64,000 bases of DNA from Kappaphycus alvarezii (lineage: Eukaryota > Rhodophyta > Florideophyceae > Gigartinales > Solieriaceae): contig NADL03000594.1 of the NCBI GenBank assembly GCA_002205965.3, positions 1,860,001 through 1,924,000 of the forward strand, written 5' to 3'. Position numbers and translations under genes: made by a program. Of this stretch, positions 34,312-46,850 are shown one piece after another; position 1 is the stretch's first letter, and each line of letters starts with the position of its first letter. The notes under the pieces were generated by a model. The model did not search any database. It saw only the letters and a program-made list of their open reading frames with translations, and was not told the origin of the DNA.

Positions 34312-34417
34312 TGTGTGAACGTAGATCGTTACCCTTGTTTATTCCTACGGTCAGTCGCCGTGGTCCGTGCTTATATGCCGTTTCCTGTGAGGATAGTCTG
34401 TCTTAGGTGATTCTTCA
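34312..34417 (-). repeat. Right LTR (5' side) of the copia fossil
   Basis: Begins TGTGTGAACGTAGATCG and ends GATTCTTCA on the plus strand. It has the same length as the left copy and aligns along its whole length. Confidence 0.8.
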
Positions 34418-36345
34418 GTGTGTACTGAATTTATCCCCGGCCAATCCGCGACCGCTTCACTTTGTACTGGAAAAAGCTGACAATATCTTTCAAATATCAA
34501 AATACCCCAACTCTTCCCCTCTCTAAATCGGTGCTAGTGTTATGCAGGTGGCGCGGGAATTGAGTTCCTTTACTGATAAGGGATGCAGGACTGCTATTTT
34601 CCGAAGACTAGCTAGGGGGGCAGGTCTGTGCATTACAGAGTCTGAAAATGAGGTAGTCTGTTGAGACCAGTTTTGGCAAGGTGAATTTTATGCGATTTAG
34701 CGGTATCTATGATGGGTTTTTACTGTCTGCTACTGTACTTTTTTTCTTGTGATCTACTAATTTTTACATATATTAAGGTGCGACATAGTAGTATTGGCGA
34801 TTCTTGGCCACAGAGCGCACGTGTGCCGGGCATACTGCCTTCCTACTAACTCACTCCCTCTACTCCCATCAGAGTCATGAGGTACGGTCACAGGGCTTGT
34901 GTGAGGCCAGGTTGTACAGCGCATACTCTACAAACGGTGTTGGCAATCACGGGCAACGATGGAGATGAATTGGCATAATGAAGTGAAACCTGCCCTAAAA
35001 CATCTGATGGCAGGGCTATTGTACAGTATAGCGCGCTTGGTGTTACAGCAGCTACTATCTACTGCATTGTTATCTGCATTTACCTTAAGGTAGTGCTCGT
35101 CAACAGATCGGGGCAATGAAGGAAAGAACAGAACAGGGGAAACTGGGCTATTTTAAACACATTTTCAATCTACAGTTTATGGCTATGGGGCTAGTAAACG
35201 AGTAAATGTTGTACGGAATCGCAACGAAATCCTACAGTAGGGTACATGTGTACCTGTTCACTGTGCCTACCATCTTGCCACCACTCTCGCTGAAACGGCG
35301 CCCTACAACAGCAAGGATGAAGGGTATTCTACTGTTGGTGCTAGTGTGTGACTTCTGAAAGAAGAAAGGATTAATATGAATGGATATATTTTTCAATAAT
35401 TTGGCAGATGCATCGCTTGATAGATGAAATGTTCCTTGAAGGTATAACCAGCAAAGAAACTACACCGTATTAATAATTTATGTGCCTTTTCCGATGCCAT
35501 TACTTTGTGACATTATGCTCTGTATGAACTTCGCTTTGGAAAGTTTTGATACGAGTTTTAGAGGATCAGGGGAACTTTTAAGGTTGCAAGGGATCCAATT
35601 CTCATGAAAAGTTCCGAGGTTCGTGCTTTTAATAGAATCTGGGATATTTCTCTTTCAACATATATCTAGAGTCCAATTTTTGGAAATTTTGTGCCAAATA
35701 GAAGAATTGAGATTATTCAACGTTATGCATCTTTTCGGAATCCTTAAACTCGAATGTAAAAGAATCTATAAGATCATCTGGGCGATGAAATCTGCTCAGA
35801 GGTTTTGTTTTCGATTTTTTTGCTCCGACTTCTTTTCAAGCCTTCAGATTCAATTCATATGAATTAAAATATCTCAAGATGGTACAGAAGTTACAGTACG
35901 TTTAATAGAAAAGGAACAAATCAGTATATAGCGCTGGAATGAATACTGAAATTTTATATGACTTATTGACTTCTGCGTGTAAATAAAATGGAATAATTTT
36001 TTAAGTCTAAGGTTTGAAAGCCCCCAGACGGCTCTGAAGGATCACATACAGGACTTATGCGAGGAATGAGACCGAGGATGAAGCTTTTTTTGGAGATGTG
36101 TTATTTTTTACGTCCAGGATGCAAAATATTTGCTTGAGACGTACTCTACTTTAGTTGGAGTTGTCAAGAATTAAAATTGTGAGCTTATAATCACATACGT
36201 TTCAAGTCGAGAAGTACCCAATCGAGGTGAGCCCTTAGCAGCGGCATTGGTAGTATGGCGGATTCCCGTTATTGGAGAGGCTCCAAAGGGTAGTACTATT
36301 CCCAACCTACTGGAAGATGTAAACCTAGATTGGAAACTTTAAGGG
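34418..36345. other. Spacer between LTR fossils
   Basis: AT-leaning DNA with short open frames and no motif. A TACAGTAGGGTACATGTGTACC word lies near 35235. No LTR, gene or RNA is recognised. Confidence 0.5.
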
Positions 36346-36350
36346 CCCTG

Positions 36351-36611
36351 TGTAGCACATGTGAGTTACCGTACAGTGCGAAGGTACAGTACTGAAAAAT
36401 TAGATTAACCTGGGATCGTTTCGGATCATATCTCTGGATCAATGTTTTAGTCAACATACTTGACACAGCACCGCCGCCATTATTGCAGGGGACGAATCGT
36501 TGTTGTCACTAGGACTGAATTCGACTGCATTTAAGCCTATGTCTGGTTGAAAAAGTAAAGCATCTCGAAGGAGGCATCGAAAAAACAACCTTCATTCGGA
36601 GACCGGCCACA
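36351..36611 (+). repeat. 5' LTR of the gypsy fossil
   Basis: Starts TGTAGCACATG and ends GACCGGCCACA. Contains GGTACAGTACTG, the core of the recurring GTAC palindrome. Confidence 0.9.
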
Positions 36612-39600
36612 GTGATAACTACCATCGCTCGTGCGTTTGTTACGCCTTTCGATTAACCTTCGCCAACTCACTGGAATTTGGCCGACAGCACTGATGTTGA
36701 ACGATTCGCTGTCAACCACCGTCACGACCATGAAACCGTCTATTGTGCAGAATTCAGTTGACCATCCACGACTGAACAAGACAGAAGCGTCGTCAGTTCG
36801 CAAGTTTCTCCGCAAGCACGACCAATGTGTCGCAGAAGTAAAGGAACGCGCTGTACAGATCTCCAATTACGACATCCTCCCAAAAAGAGCTATCCGCCCA
36901 GTCAATATCAAGTTCTGCCTGTATGCCGACTACCTTGAGTCCGCAATCGAGTTAGGCCTAATGCCAGATGTGACAGATGTCGCTTCATTAACCCGAGATG
37001 CACTGTGTTCGTTTTTGAATTCTAAGGCAGAGGAAAGTAAGGAGACTGTGGACCTATTGTTTGTGGATGCACTTGTCAAGGCGGGACTACGTATGGACAT
37101 GTCTGACAGAAGCGCTCAGTCTCGCATGGAGAATTTGCTTTTATCGTACCGCACGATTCTTCGTCACAACGGTGTTGGTTGGATCATCAAGGATAACCAG
37201 GAGATCTCAATTCAAAACGTACTCTCCGCCGTTCGTCCAGTCTCCATTCAATGTAGACTGAAATCAAACCTAGAGTTATCACACTACCATAACACATGAC
37301 TTCTCTGGTTTCATGAAGCATTGTATTGAGGCAAATAAAGCCTTCAATTCATTGAAAACGGACCGCCGCCGAAGAAATAGAAATCTCACAATGATCGTGG
37401 CAATAGCCGAGGGGGAAAAACCTCCAATTCTACTAATGAGGAGAAATCGGACTCGAAGTCCGTGAGTCGTGACAGAAAGCCTAACGAAGCACCACTTTGC
37501 CTTTATTCACCATGCAGATTCAAAGGCATCAAGAACTGGCTTGATGATTGTAGGCAATCCCCTGAACACGAAAAAAAAAGTTACGCGCTGCCGGTGCAGC
37601 TGAGAAGGCAAGGATGGCCCATCGAGAACCACACGCTCACAAACAGTCACTAAACATAAATCTAACAAGGGCACTGGACAGGCTACTGGGACTACTGGCC
37701 GTCTTGGCGACTGCTACCGTCCATCATCAATCTCCCCGGACTACCCGTCATGTCCCATGACCGTGTCTGATGGACGCGCATCTTGCAAGTATACAGGCCG
37801 TTGCGATGGTGGTAGCGACGACAGCATCGTCTCAACCAAGCTTTCCTAGGCTGCTGCAATCCAAGGCATCGACAGGCTGTCAGCAATTGAACCGATATAT
37901 TCACAAGTCGCCCTCCGCTCTGGAGACCGTGCCGAGTCCTTTAAATTGTCGCGTTTTTGGACTGCTCCGCGTTCCGTGCTGCATCTCACCGCAGGTCAGC
38001 TTGTACCAGTGAACGTAACATACTTATTGGAAGATGATAAACTCGCTTGCGAAGACATACTGATTGGTTTACCTGTCCTATGCCACTTACTGGTGGACGC
38101 GGAGATCATTCTTGAGGCCAATTTTGCCGCCCTGGATGGTGCTGACTGCTCTGGAGTGGGAAATTACACCACTTCCAGCCGTTCTGGAAGCGTCAATCGC
38201 ATGATGATTGCCAGACTTGACAACGTGGTAGACGAAAACTTGCCCGAAGAGATGTCTTCACACGGTTCTCGGCGGCATGCAGATTAATATACAGCACGCA
38301 ACGACCCCGAACCATTCTCGGACCCTTCCGTCCGTCCTTTACCCTATCGACGAAGATCAACAAGAAGAGATCCGTCGTGCTACGCGGTCCTTGTTGAGAC
38401 TGCAAAAAAAACGGAATGGAGGATGCCGACGTCAAACTCTCCATGAAACTGTCGACGCCACATTAGATATCTTCTACGCAGGTCTTTCCGCCGGACCGCT
38501 GGCCCAAGTTAATCCCCTCAAGATTGATCTGGCTCCCCATGCTCGCCCGACCCGCGTAAGGTTTCGAAACTACTCAAAAGACCAAAAGAAATTCCTGGAA
38601 CGTTTTGTTTCGAATCTACTCCGCTGTGGTATCGTCTATGCTAACCCAACATCAGCATGGGCTAGCGACCATTTGATCGTACCCAAACAGGGCCTGAAAA
38701 GTTCCGCTTTACAGTTGATCAACGTCCTATCAATAAGTACACTATCCGTCATCAATACCCCACGCCAACTCTGAGCAAGAAGTAACAAGACTAGCTGGGT
38801 CCGCCGTGTATGCTACGATTGGTTTATCGCACGGGTATTGGCAGTTCCCGATGGACGAATCCTTTCAGGAGTGCCAGTAGTTCATTACACCTGATGGAAT
38901 ATACACCCCCACACAAGTTTTGAATGGGGCGACAAAGTCGGTTACGTACCTTCAATCATGTCTCGCTGGCATCTTACCTGCGTCGGTTAGGTCAAATCTC
39001 CTCTACTGGCTTGACGAAATGCTGTTATATGCCAAAACCGTTACAGAAATGCTGTCGACTATACAGGAATTATTCAAGTTTTGCAATGCATACAACATTA
39101 AGTTATGGTTAAAGCACGGCATTCGAAACTTCGCCACGCTCATCGAACCCTTGCTCAGCTTCTTGGAACGTGTCTAGGCTCGCGTTGGACAGCGCACCAA
39201 ACGAGCGGCTGGACGCATAGCAATCGTTGCTTTGGATTGGGGGCCAACCGAGCGGACAGCGTTTAATGCTTGCAAAACCGCCCTGGTCGACCAAGTCAAG
39301 CTTGCCCATCGAGATGTCGAAAAGCGTTTGTGATATTACACAGAAGCTTTTGATATATTATGGTCCGGCATCATCATTCAAGTTCCACAATCTGATCTCT
39401 CGAAGACACATGCTGAACAGGCCCATGAGCCTCTTGTTTTTCTCTCTGGACGAATCAACACAACTCAGTTGGGATAGTCCGTTTCGAAAGAGGCCTATGC
39501 CGTCATGACTACAGTACACCTCATGCACTAGCTGGCCACAAAGTTGATGGATTTTGACCTCTATACCGACCATAACAAACTTGGTTTTTATTTTTTATAC

Positions 39601-41281
39601 GCTCTCAGTGGTACAGATCTCTCGTAAGCTTCTCTTAGTAAGCTTCTCCGATGGACCGTGCGTCTGTCATTCCAAACTATACTTGTATACATGTCAAAGG
39701 CACGGATAACGTTTGGTTAACCTTTTAGGTCGCTGGTCTGCTCCGCGTACAGTACGCCGTTTTGTCTAGATACAGGAACTTCCCTCCACCGCATCTGAGG
39801 ATTTTTAATGGCCGGCCCCAAACGAAATAGCAGAGGCGCAACGACTTCATTTCTCTGAAATACTTCCAAATCCACAGGAACAAAACGGAATATGGGTCAA
39901 CTCAGCTGGCGCGATATGGATTTCAGAGGAGTGCGATAGTTTACAATCGCGATTATGTGTTATAACTTACACGGGCCCAATGGCCACCGTGGACGAGATT
40001 CCACTGAGAGGACTCTGCGCCAGTCATACTTTTGGTCAACGATGAATTTAGACATCCGGTCCTTTGTGCGCGCTTGTATTCACTGTTTTTCGACAGTTGG
40101 AGGAGAGAGAGTATCCCGCCCTTTGGAATCGTATATGCAAGGCACAAAGCCCAATGAACTACTCTGGTTTGATTACATAGACCTTGGGCCAAGCTCAGAT
40201 GGCAGCATGTACGTACTTATGCTAAGGATGACCATTGAAGTTACGCGTGGTTTTTCGCCTTCGCAGACGCAGCAGCCGAGAGTGCTGCTAGAGCTATTGT
40301 GGATTGGTGCGATGCGTTCAGCGTACCGAAAGGACTCATGTCAGGTGGCCCGACTCACTTCCAAAACGAAACCGTGCGTCTAGTCGCGAAAGGTTTAGAG
40401 ACCCCACATCATTTTACTCTACCCTACTGCCCCTGGAGTAATGGAGCCGTCGAGCGGCTTGGCAAGGAAATCGTTCAAAAATTTGTTGCAGTACTATCTG
40501 AAATAGAACTACGCCCAAGCGAGTGGCCGGACCTACTCCCACTCATTCAGAGTGCGTTAATCAATGCACCATCACCAAAATATGCAGAGGCGACACGACT
40601 GACTGCTTTTACTGGGTTACAGCCTACTAAACCTATCAGAACATTTATTCGTACCGAAACAGGCGTAACTGCCACAATAACCGATGTACAACAGGAACAA
40701 CCAATGAGAATTTTGGCTTCACAAAAGGCGGTAGCACAATTACATCCTTTTTGTACAGGAAAGCCTTAGTCCAAATCTTCGTGTGGCGCAAGAAGCTGCA
40801 TCATCCGTGAAGTTACCGAAATTCAGTACAGGCGATTTTGTCTTGGTGGTCAGAGAAGAGAGTGCTGCCGGAGAGAAACTCGCACTCCGTTGGAGAGGCC
40901 CGCGACGTGTGGTCAGACCTTTATCAGACTATGGCTTCCAAACTGAAGACCTTCGCAATGGCACGTTGCAAGAAATACATGGTTCTCGGTTGAGTTTTTA
41001 CAAAGATTGGTCTTTAGACACGACTGCTATAATGTCCCACAAGCTTTCGTCTGAGACTGGTATGCCAGTAGCTCGCTTGATGAAGGTCATAGATGATGTG
41101 GTGTACTCAAGGTACAAGTGCGACGGAAAGGACTTCCTCCCATCTGAGGACACAATCGAACCTATTCAAAACTTGTTTGAGGACGTAAATCAGTTAATGT
41201 TGCGGCTTTTTGATCGCAATGATACGTTCCGCAGTCTCGCCGAGAGAGCGCGTGAGATCTTGGATCTTTGAGAGAGAGGAT

Positions 41282-41542
41282 TGTAGCATATGTGCGTTAC
41301 CGCACAATTACAATGTACAGTACTGATCAATTAGATTAACCTGGGATCTATTTCGGATCATATATTTGGATCAATGCTGTTGTCAAAATAGTTGAAACAG
41401 CACCGCCGCTGTTACTGTAGGGCACGAATCGTTGTTGTCACTAGGACTGACTTCGACTGCACCTAAGCCCATATCGGGTTGAAACAGGAAACCAATTCGA
41501 AGGAGGCATCGAAAAACAACCTTCATTCGCCGACCGGTCACA
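41282..41542 (+). repeat. 3' LTR of the gypsy fossil
   Basis: Starts TGTAGCATATG and ends GACCGGTCACA. The TGTACAGTACTG word is kept here although the flanks around it have changed. Confidence 0.9.
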
Positions 41543-41703
41543 CCCTGGGAAGAACGGTATTAATATTGGAGTACAGCGCCTGACTATTTTGTGAGGTGGC
41601 TTGGATATTGGGAAGGAGACCAGGAGGGTGCAGTATGGTACGGCACGTCTGATACGCACTAAACTGGATTCTCTCATCTGCCAAAGGTGTCAATAGGGGC
41701 CCC

Positions 41704-42150
41704 TGTAACGCCCACGTTTTCTTCCTTTTGTGATCATTTTGCCGCGTTTGCATTGAGTCATAGTGTATATGTCCCATGGGATATGAGAAATGTGATCATC
41801 CTTTCCCCGGAGCATAACTATAATGAAGTTTTTGTTTCATATTAGCTGTAGGCTACAGAATGCTTTCTGAGCTCATTTTTGGTATTGTCCATAGAATTTG
41901 AGCTGTTCAGAGACACTTCTCTATCTCAGGTAAAGTTATCCCGATGGGTGAAGACTTAAAAGGGACAGAGGCAACCGAAAAGCCTTCGGTGGACCCAAAC
42001 GGAGCTGTACTCAGTCTCCTTCTTCCTAGCTCTTCACCAGCTTTATACTTTATTGCATTCAATTTATCTCACTCCTCATCCTATAGGATACAGTTCATGG
42101 CTAGAGCCCTCTTTTTTTATATCAATTACGGTATATGCGGTACTTGACCT
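41704..42150 (+). repeat. Left LTR of the older gypsy-like fossil
   Basis: Begins TGTAACGCCC. Shares with the right copy CTTTCCCCGGAGCA, a CTCTCTATCTC-type run and GGAGCT...CAGTCTC, in the same order and spacing. Confidence 0.6.
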
Positions 42151-44898
42151 TCCCAATTGATGAGATTGCTTTATCATGCCTCCTCGGAACCGAAAAACGG
42201 GATCCAGCGCTCAAGATACCACTGCTTCAAACCAACATAATGTCGATAAAGTCGAAGTAAGACGCCTAACAGAAGTGACTATTGCCAATTTGTTAAGTTT
42301 GAAGGTGATAGTGAGGTGCAAGAACGTCGATTGGTCGAGGAGAACTCCCATCCCAATGTTCAAGCCAAACTTACTACATACGAGGATTGTATGGACCCTA
42401 AATTTAGAGCTATTGGATTTATATTATTGAGTGTCGGTTGATACTGACCATTTCAAAAGAACTGTTGCGGGAACGCGTCTCCAGAAGTGATTTACTATAT
42501 ACAGAAAGTTATGACTTTGGAATAGTTGAGAAAGATATAAGAACATTGAAGCTCGAACAGTCTGATAATGGCAACAACCTGTATTCAAGGGTCTTGAACA
42601 CATTTTTACAATAAAAAAGTATATTAGAACGCTGTGGGTACAAGTAATTCACTGAAAAGTATCCAATGCTAGCAGTTGGCCACGATTGGAAGCGTTTGAT
42701 TCATGTCCAGTTCAGGAATCGCTTCTTAATTACCTCAAAGTTGAAAAGGAGGAGGATTTTTATAACATTTTTAGGAGGCTTGTAATGTGACTGGCTTCTG
42801 CGGCCAAGATACTTGGACCTCATTTATGATGCTGAAGCGTGTCAAATATCTGCCGTAAATCAAGACGATTTTTCTATTGTCCAATCGTAATGCAGGAATT
42901 TCGGTGCATAGGCGAAACTGGAAGAACAAGCACCGAGAACGTGGAAGTAGAAAGCAGGATACCAGTTTTATATGCGAAGGTGGTAGTAGACAAGATAGTC
43001 AGTTCTGTAATGAAAGAGGCATATATTAACGTCATCGGATGCTTCAGCGACTCATATTCCGACTTAATTGGCACTTTTTAGTGAATGACTGCCTCGCCAC
43101 CTCTGATGAAAACGAAAAAGGCTATCAGAAGAACGGTGAGTTAAAATGAGGGCAAAAAGCATAAGGGATAAAAATTTAACCTGTTTCGTTTCATTTTGAT
43201 GCTTTACTCGACGATAATTCATCCTTTTTGTCAGCTAAATTTTGCTATATTTCAGTTCAGGCACTGGACTCACTGATCAAAGTTCTGATACAAAATTATA
43301 CATACTTTAGTTTAAAAAGACATTGTATAATCAGGGAATGAACTCTAGGTTAAGGATCTTCCACATTAGATGGTGTTTTCCAATGCATGTTTCAAAGGAA
43401 TGAAAATAAGCGGCAAGAAAGAAGTCACTGCAGATATGAATCTACCTATAAGCTATGGAAAAAATATCATGTTGACATATATCAAATGGCCCATTTCAGA
43501 GGCGGACGTACAGAAAGTATTTATTGGCCGCCAATTATTTTTAAGACTGGGTCCGAACAACCGTTTCCTTTTGCCTTCGGCAACACATCCCTTTGATAGT
43601 GCTCTGAACGTGTCTGAGTCTCTCAAGAAGGATGAATATGGGAATGAATACATCACTTCGTCATGCAGTTCTGTCAATTCTATACTGCAGGAGCTTGGTT
43701 TGGACTTTGGCAGTAATTTTCAGAGTGAGCGTGGTGTAGAGTGATAATTCCTTCAGGACACTGGAGTTTATGTTTATATGAGCGAAGATTCACAGGAGGA
43801 TTTTGACAAAGCTATGTAAGTCATGATTGCAGGTACTGTAAAAATGGCCTCTTAATACAAGGCGCAAAATTGCTCCGCTCTATAGTACAGAAGTAACCGA
43901 TTTTCGACTTCAGCAGAAAAAATTCATATCAAAGAAATTCTACCTATGAGATCGCGCTTCAAGCCGGTATAACGCACGATTAGTGTTTAAGCTCGCAGAT
44001 GCTAGAGTGAGCATCGCAATTTTCTTGACAAATATGTCGGCAACTAGAGGCTATGGGGTTTCTAGAGGACGTGCCTACAGAGGATGGAAGGCCGCACATT
44101 TTATAATCCTTGGGGTAGGCAGAATAGGAGCTTACATTATGACTGTTGATTTGCGTTCAGTGAATGCAGCCACTGTCAAAGAATCGTAGTCCGCGAGTCA
44201 TTTAGATAAGGAGATAGTAGACTTTGCAGAATCAATAGTTTGATTCGCTTGGTTTTTCAACAGCTACTGGCAGTCACAACTCCATTTGGATTCCTATACA
44301 GTACTTTATGCGGTACTATCACTTCTTGAGGAGCTTTTAAATCAAAAAAGTGCATTACATGCAATGGTCTAACGATGTGGCTAATTTTCAAAGCAACGCG
44401 GAGCCATTCTTTGCCACACTGCGTATGGTAGGAGCTTGAACTATAGCTCAAAATTATTATTTATTCGAATTACGAAACCATACACCACACTGTCATAGAT
44501 GTAACTAATAGAAAAATTAAATAAATATTTTAATGGCCTATTCTAGGCAGAGATGTTAACCAGCTTGTTTGAGGATGCTTTCATTGCATTTTCACCAGCT
44601 CTGGTGAGATCGTACCACATTATTTCTGCCATTCCCTCAACGTTGAGCGCCCTAATTAGTCAGTCTATCCGGATTTTCTTTACATGAGACAAGTTGTAGA
44701 TAACAAGCATTATGTATTTATCCTTTAAGATGAGTTACCTCTGTATGTATGGCTGTGGTCTATAGTTGACACAACCGATGAGTCTGCTGCTGAGTATCTA
44801 TGGGTCAGTTTGGTGGGTTTGGAAGTATCGAGTAGCTTTTGAGTAATCAGATGTTGTGTCGATGCGTGGGGGAAGTCTCCGACGAGTCTCAGTGCGTC

Positions 44899-44928
44899 GC
44901 AAGACGAAAACTGAAGTTTTCGTCTTGC
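44899..44928. repeat. Perfect 14-bp inverted repeat with 2-nt loop
   Basis: GCAAGACGAAAACT and AGTTTTCGTCTTGC are perfect complements separated by GA. It lies inside the older LTR fossil. Its form (13-14 bp perfect arms, 2-nt loop) matches 6335-6362. Confidence 0.85.
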
Positions 44929-46404
44929 CTTTAATCTCCAACTCGACCATGCCCTTTTGTACACAATGGCCCGGCAAAATTACCTAAACCGAGCTCACAC
45001 AGAAACTAACGACAAACAAGAAAGGTGGAGGATCATCTATTAGCCACAAACAAACTGACTAAACTGATTATCCATAGAAATATACCACAAGTTGTAAAAT
45101 AACCAATTACGCGATGAGAAAAATCCATAAAAATCGCAATTCCTCACAGTTCTTGTGTGAATGCACGTGAATTGAAGCAATGCAGCCAGATCCAAAGACG
45201 GCAATCGAGAAATTGGTTCCCTTACACAATGATATGCAGTAAATCAAAACTAAAACGAGCCAAATCAACAAATCAATCGACAATTTCATAGTTCGCATCC
45301 ATTAGCCTTTTTACGAGTGATGTACCAACAAGACACTCAACGTACGGCATAAAGTTTGAGAATGAACTCTTCGCCGATGTCACTACCGAGCTGAGAACCA
45401 CGAAAGATTTTACTATCGCATACTCTACTTGAGCTATTAGTTCTTTCGAAAGAGTGTGCCAGAAGTACTTCGTGCATTCTCTGGTCCGCTAAATAATTAG
45501 AGGCTTTCAGTCAAGGATTGGCTATCTTTCTGTGAAGCCGTGCAGAGTGTACTCAATATTGCTTCAATCCGCCTTTTGCGCTTCAGGGATTGAATCAATT
45601 CAGATGCGGACGCCTTAAGAAGTTTTATGGTCATCACCCTTTCCGATCGTTGTTGAGAGAACTACCCTGCACCAAATACACGGCTGATCTAATACAAAAA
45701 ACACGTGCCGGTGTCATTGTCACAGTAGAGCAGTTTCAAAATGGAATTGCATAACATAGATTGTGTTTTACGGAATAATATGGCTGTATCCCGAGAAAGC
45801 AGTGTTGAAAAAACAATTGAAGGACCCCTGCTCGTCAACTTAACTTTATGAAGGCCTGTTCTATTCTAATAAAGCCAGAAAGGCCTATCTGACACAAGTT
45901 AAGGTTTCGCGGTCATGGATCTTTGAATGTTACGAGTGTAAAGTCGGAATTGGTTTACTAAACTCAGAATATGATTACGAACGAGCGAGAGGTTGCATTA
46001 TCTCAACTTTAGCACCGTAATTGTTCCAATAGAGAGATAAGATTAATTTCAGCTCCACTGTGAGAAGAATCAGAACAATTTGGGCAATATTATCAAACTA
46101 TTGAAAAACGTCTTCTACTCAGAGAAGTTGAAAGTTTCATCCAGTTATAATCTGAATGGAAAGAACTGCCTTATAAATCCGACTACGACTGAGAAGCCTG
46201 GAGTTAGTTCTACGATGATTCTCCGGGGCTGTAGAGTAATTTTTAAGTAGTGCTGAAGATGGAGACCGTGAACTGAAGCTTCGTAACTTCGCATATTGTA
46301 ATATGTCTTAATCATGGCTTTACTCTCAGGTGAAAAAATTTCGGATACCTGATTGCCATTTATCATGATCCATCTACTTCGTCTATTTAGACCACGAGGT
46401 CACT

Positions 46405-46850
46405 TTTATTCCCCGAGCTTTCTCGTATTCATGATAAATGTGCACCGTATGCAGCGTTACATGGTGAATACGTCCTACAGGAGATCAGAATGTGCTTTTA
46501 CTTTCCCCGGAGCAAAAATTCAATAACATTTTTGTGTCTTTTTGGTTCTAGAATGCATTATGGACTCTTCTCGATACCACTATGGTACATTGAGTTTGAT
46601 TTCTGCTGTATACAGCCACCTCTCTATCTCTAGTAAATTTAGCCTGTTGTGTGAAGCCAGACGGCAGAGCGAAATACACCCGAATAGCCTTTTGGGGAAC
46701 CTACATGGAGCTCTATCCAGTCTCTTGCTCCGTTACTCTTTACCAAATTTACTTCTTTCATTTCCTCTCACTCCCCTATCTATATTATTCAGTCCACTGG
46801 AAAGCCCTGTTATTTTACAACCTCTTGGATAGGGTAATAATATCTTCTTT
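46405..46850 (+). repeat. Right LTR of the older gypsy-like fossil
   Basis: Collinear with the left copy over about 440 bases, with many substitutions. CTTTCCCCGGAGCA lies at about 46502 and the AGTCTC word at about 46718. Confidence 0.6.

Larger units (their letters stand above)
29788..34417 (-). mobile_element. Ty1/copia LTR retrotransposon fossil, broken
   Basis: On the minus strand the order is gag-like (about 33950-33000), integrase (32470-31510, with the zinc-binding end and core), reverse transcriptase (about 31100-30500) and RNase H (30346-29940). Integrase before reverse transcriptase is the copia order. The LTRs are about 106 bp and differ at 16 positions by my count (about 15 percent), so the insertion is old. 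The coding part is heavily broken, with something like ten or more breaks, and cannot be active. The left end is rearranged. Confidence 0.8.
36351..41542 (+). mobile_element. Ty3/gypsy LTR retrotransposon fossil, broken
   Basis: Bounded by two 261-bp LTRs (TGTAGCA...CACA) and flanked by the 5-bp target duplication CCCTG (36346-36350 and 41543-41547), so the ends are certain. Parts in order: gag-like (36631-37299), protease region (about 37700-38290), reverse transcriptase (38290-39180), RNase H (39190-39700), integrase (39950-40770) and a chromodomain-like tail (40783-41271). Integrase after RNase H fits the gypsy order, and the tail fits the chromovirus branch. LTR divergence is about 15 percent (39 differences by my count), so it is old. 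It has roughly eight or more breaks. Confidence 0.9.
41704..46850 (+). mobile_element. Older LTR retrotransposon fossil, gypsy-like, broken
   Basis: Two diverged ~440-bp terminal copies (41704-42150 and 46405-46850) frame an interior with a gag-like start (42176-42430), a protease/upstream region (43370-43744) and a short reverse-transcriptase piece (about 44110-44290) recognisable from its DLRSVN-type core. The rest is unrecognisable. The LTRs are far more diverged than those of the neighbour at 36351, so this copy is older. Many breaks. The outer ends are approximate and I see no target duplication. Confidence 0.55.

Noticed and set aside
35623-35862. 79-codon frame in AT-rich spacer
   Set aside because: Phe/Ile/Leu-rich composition expected from AT-rich DNA, with no supporting context.
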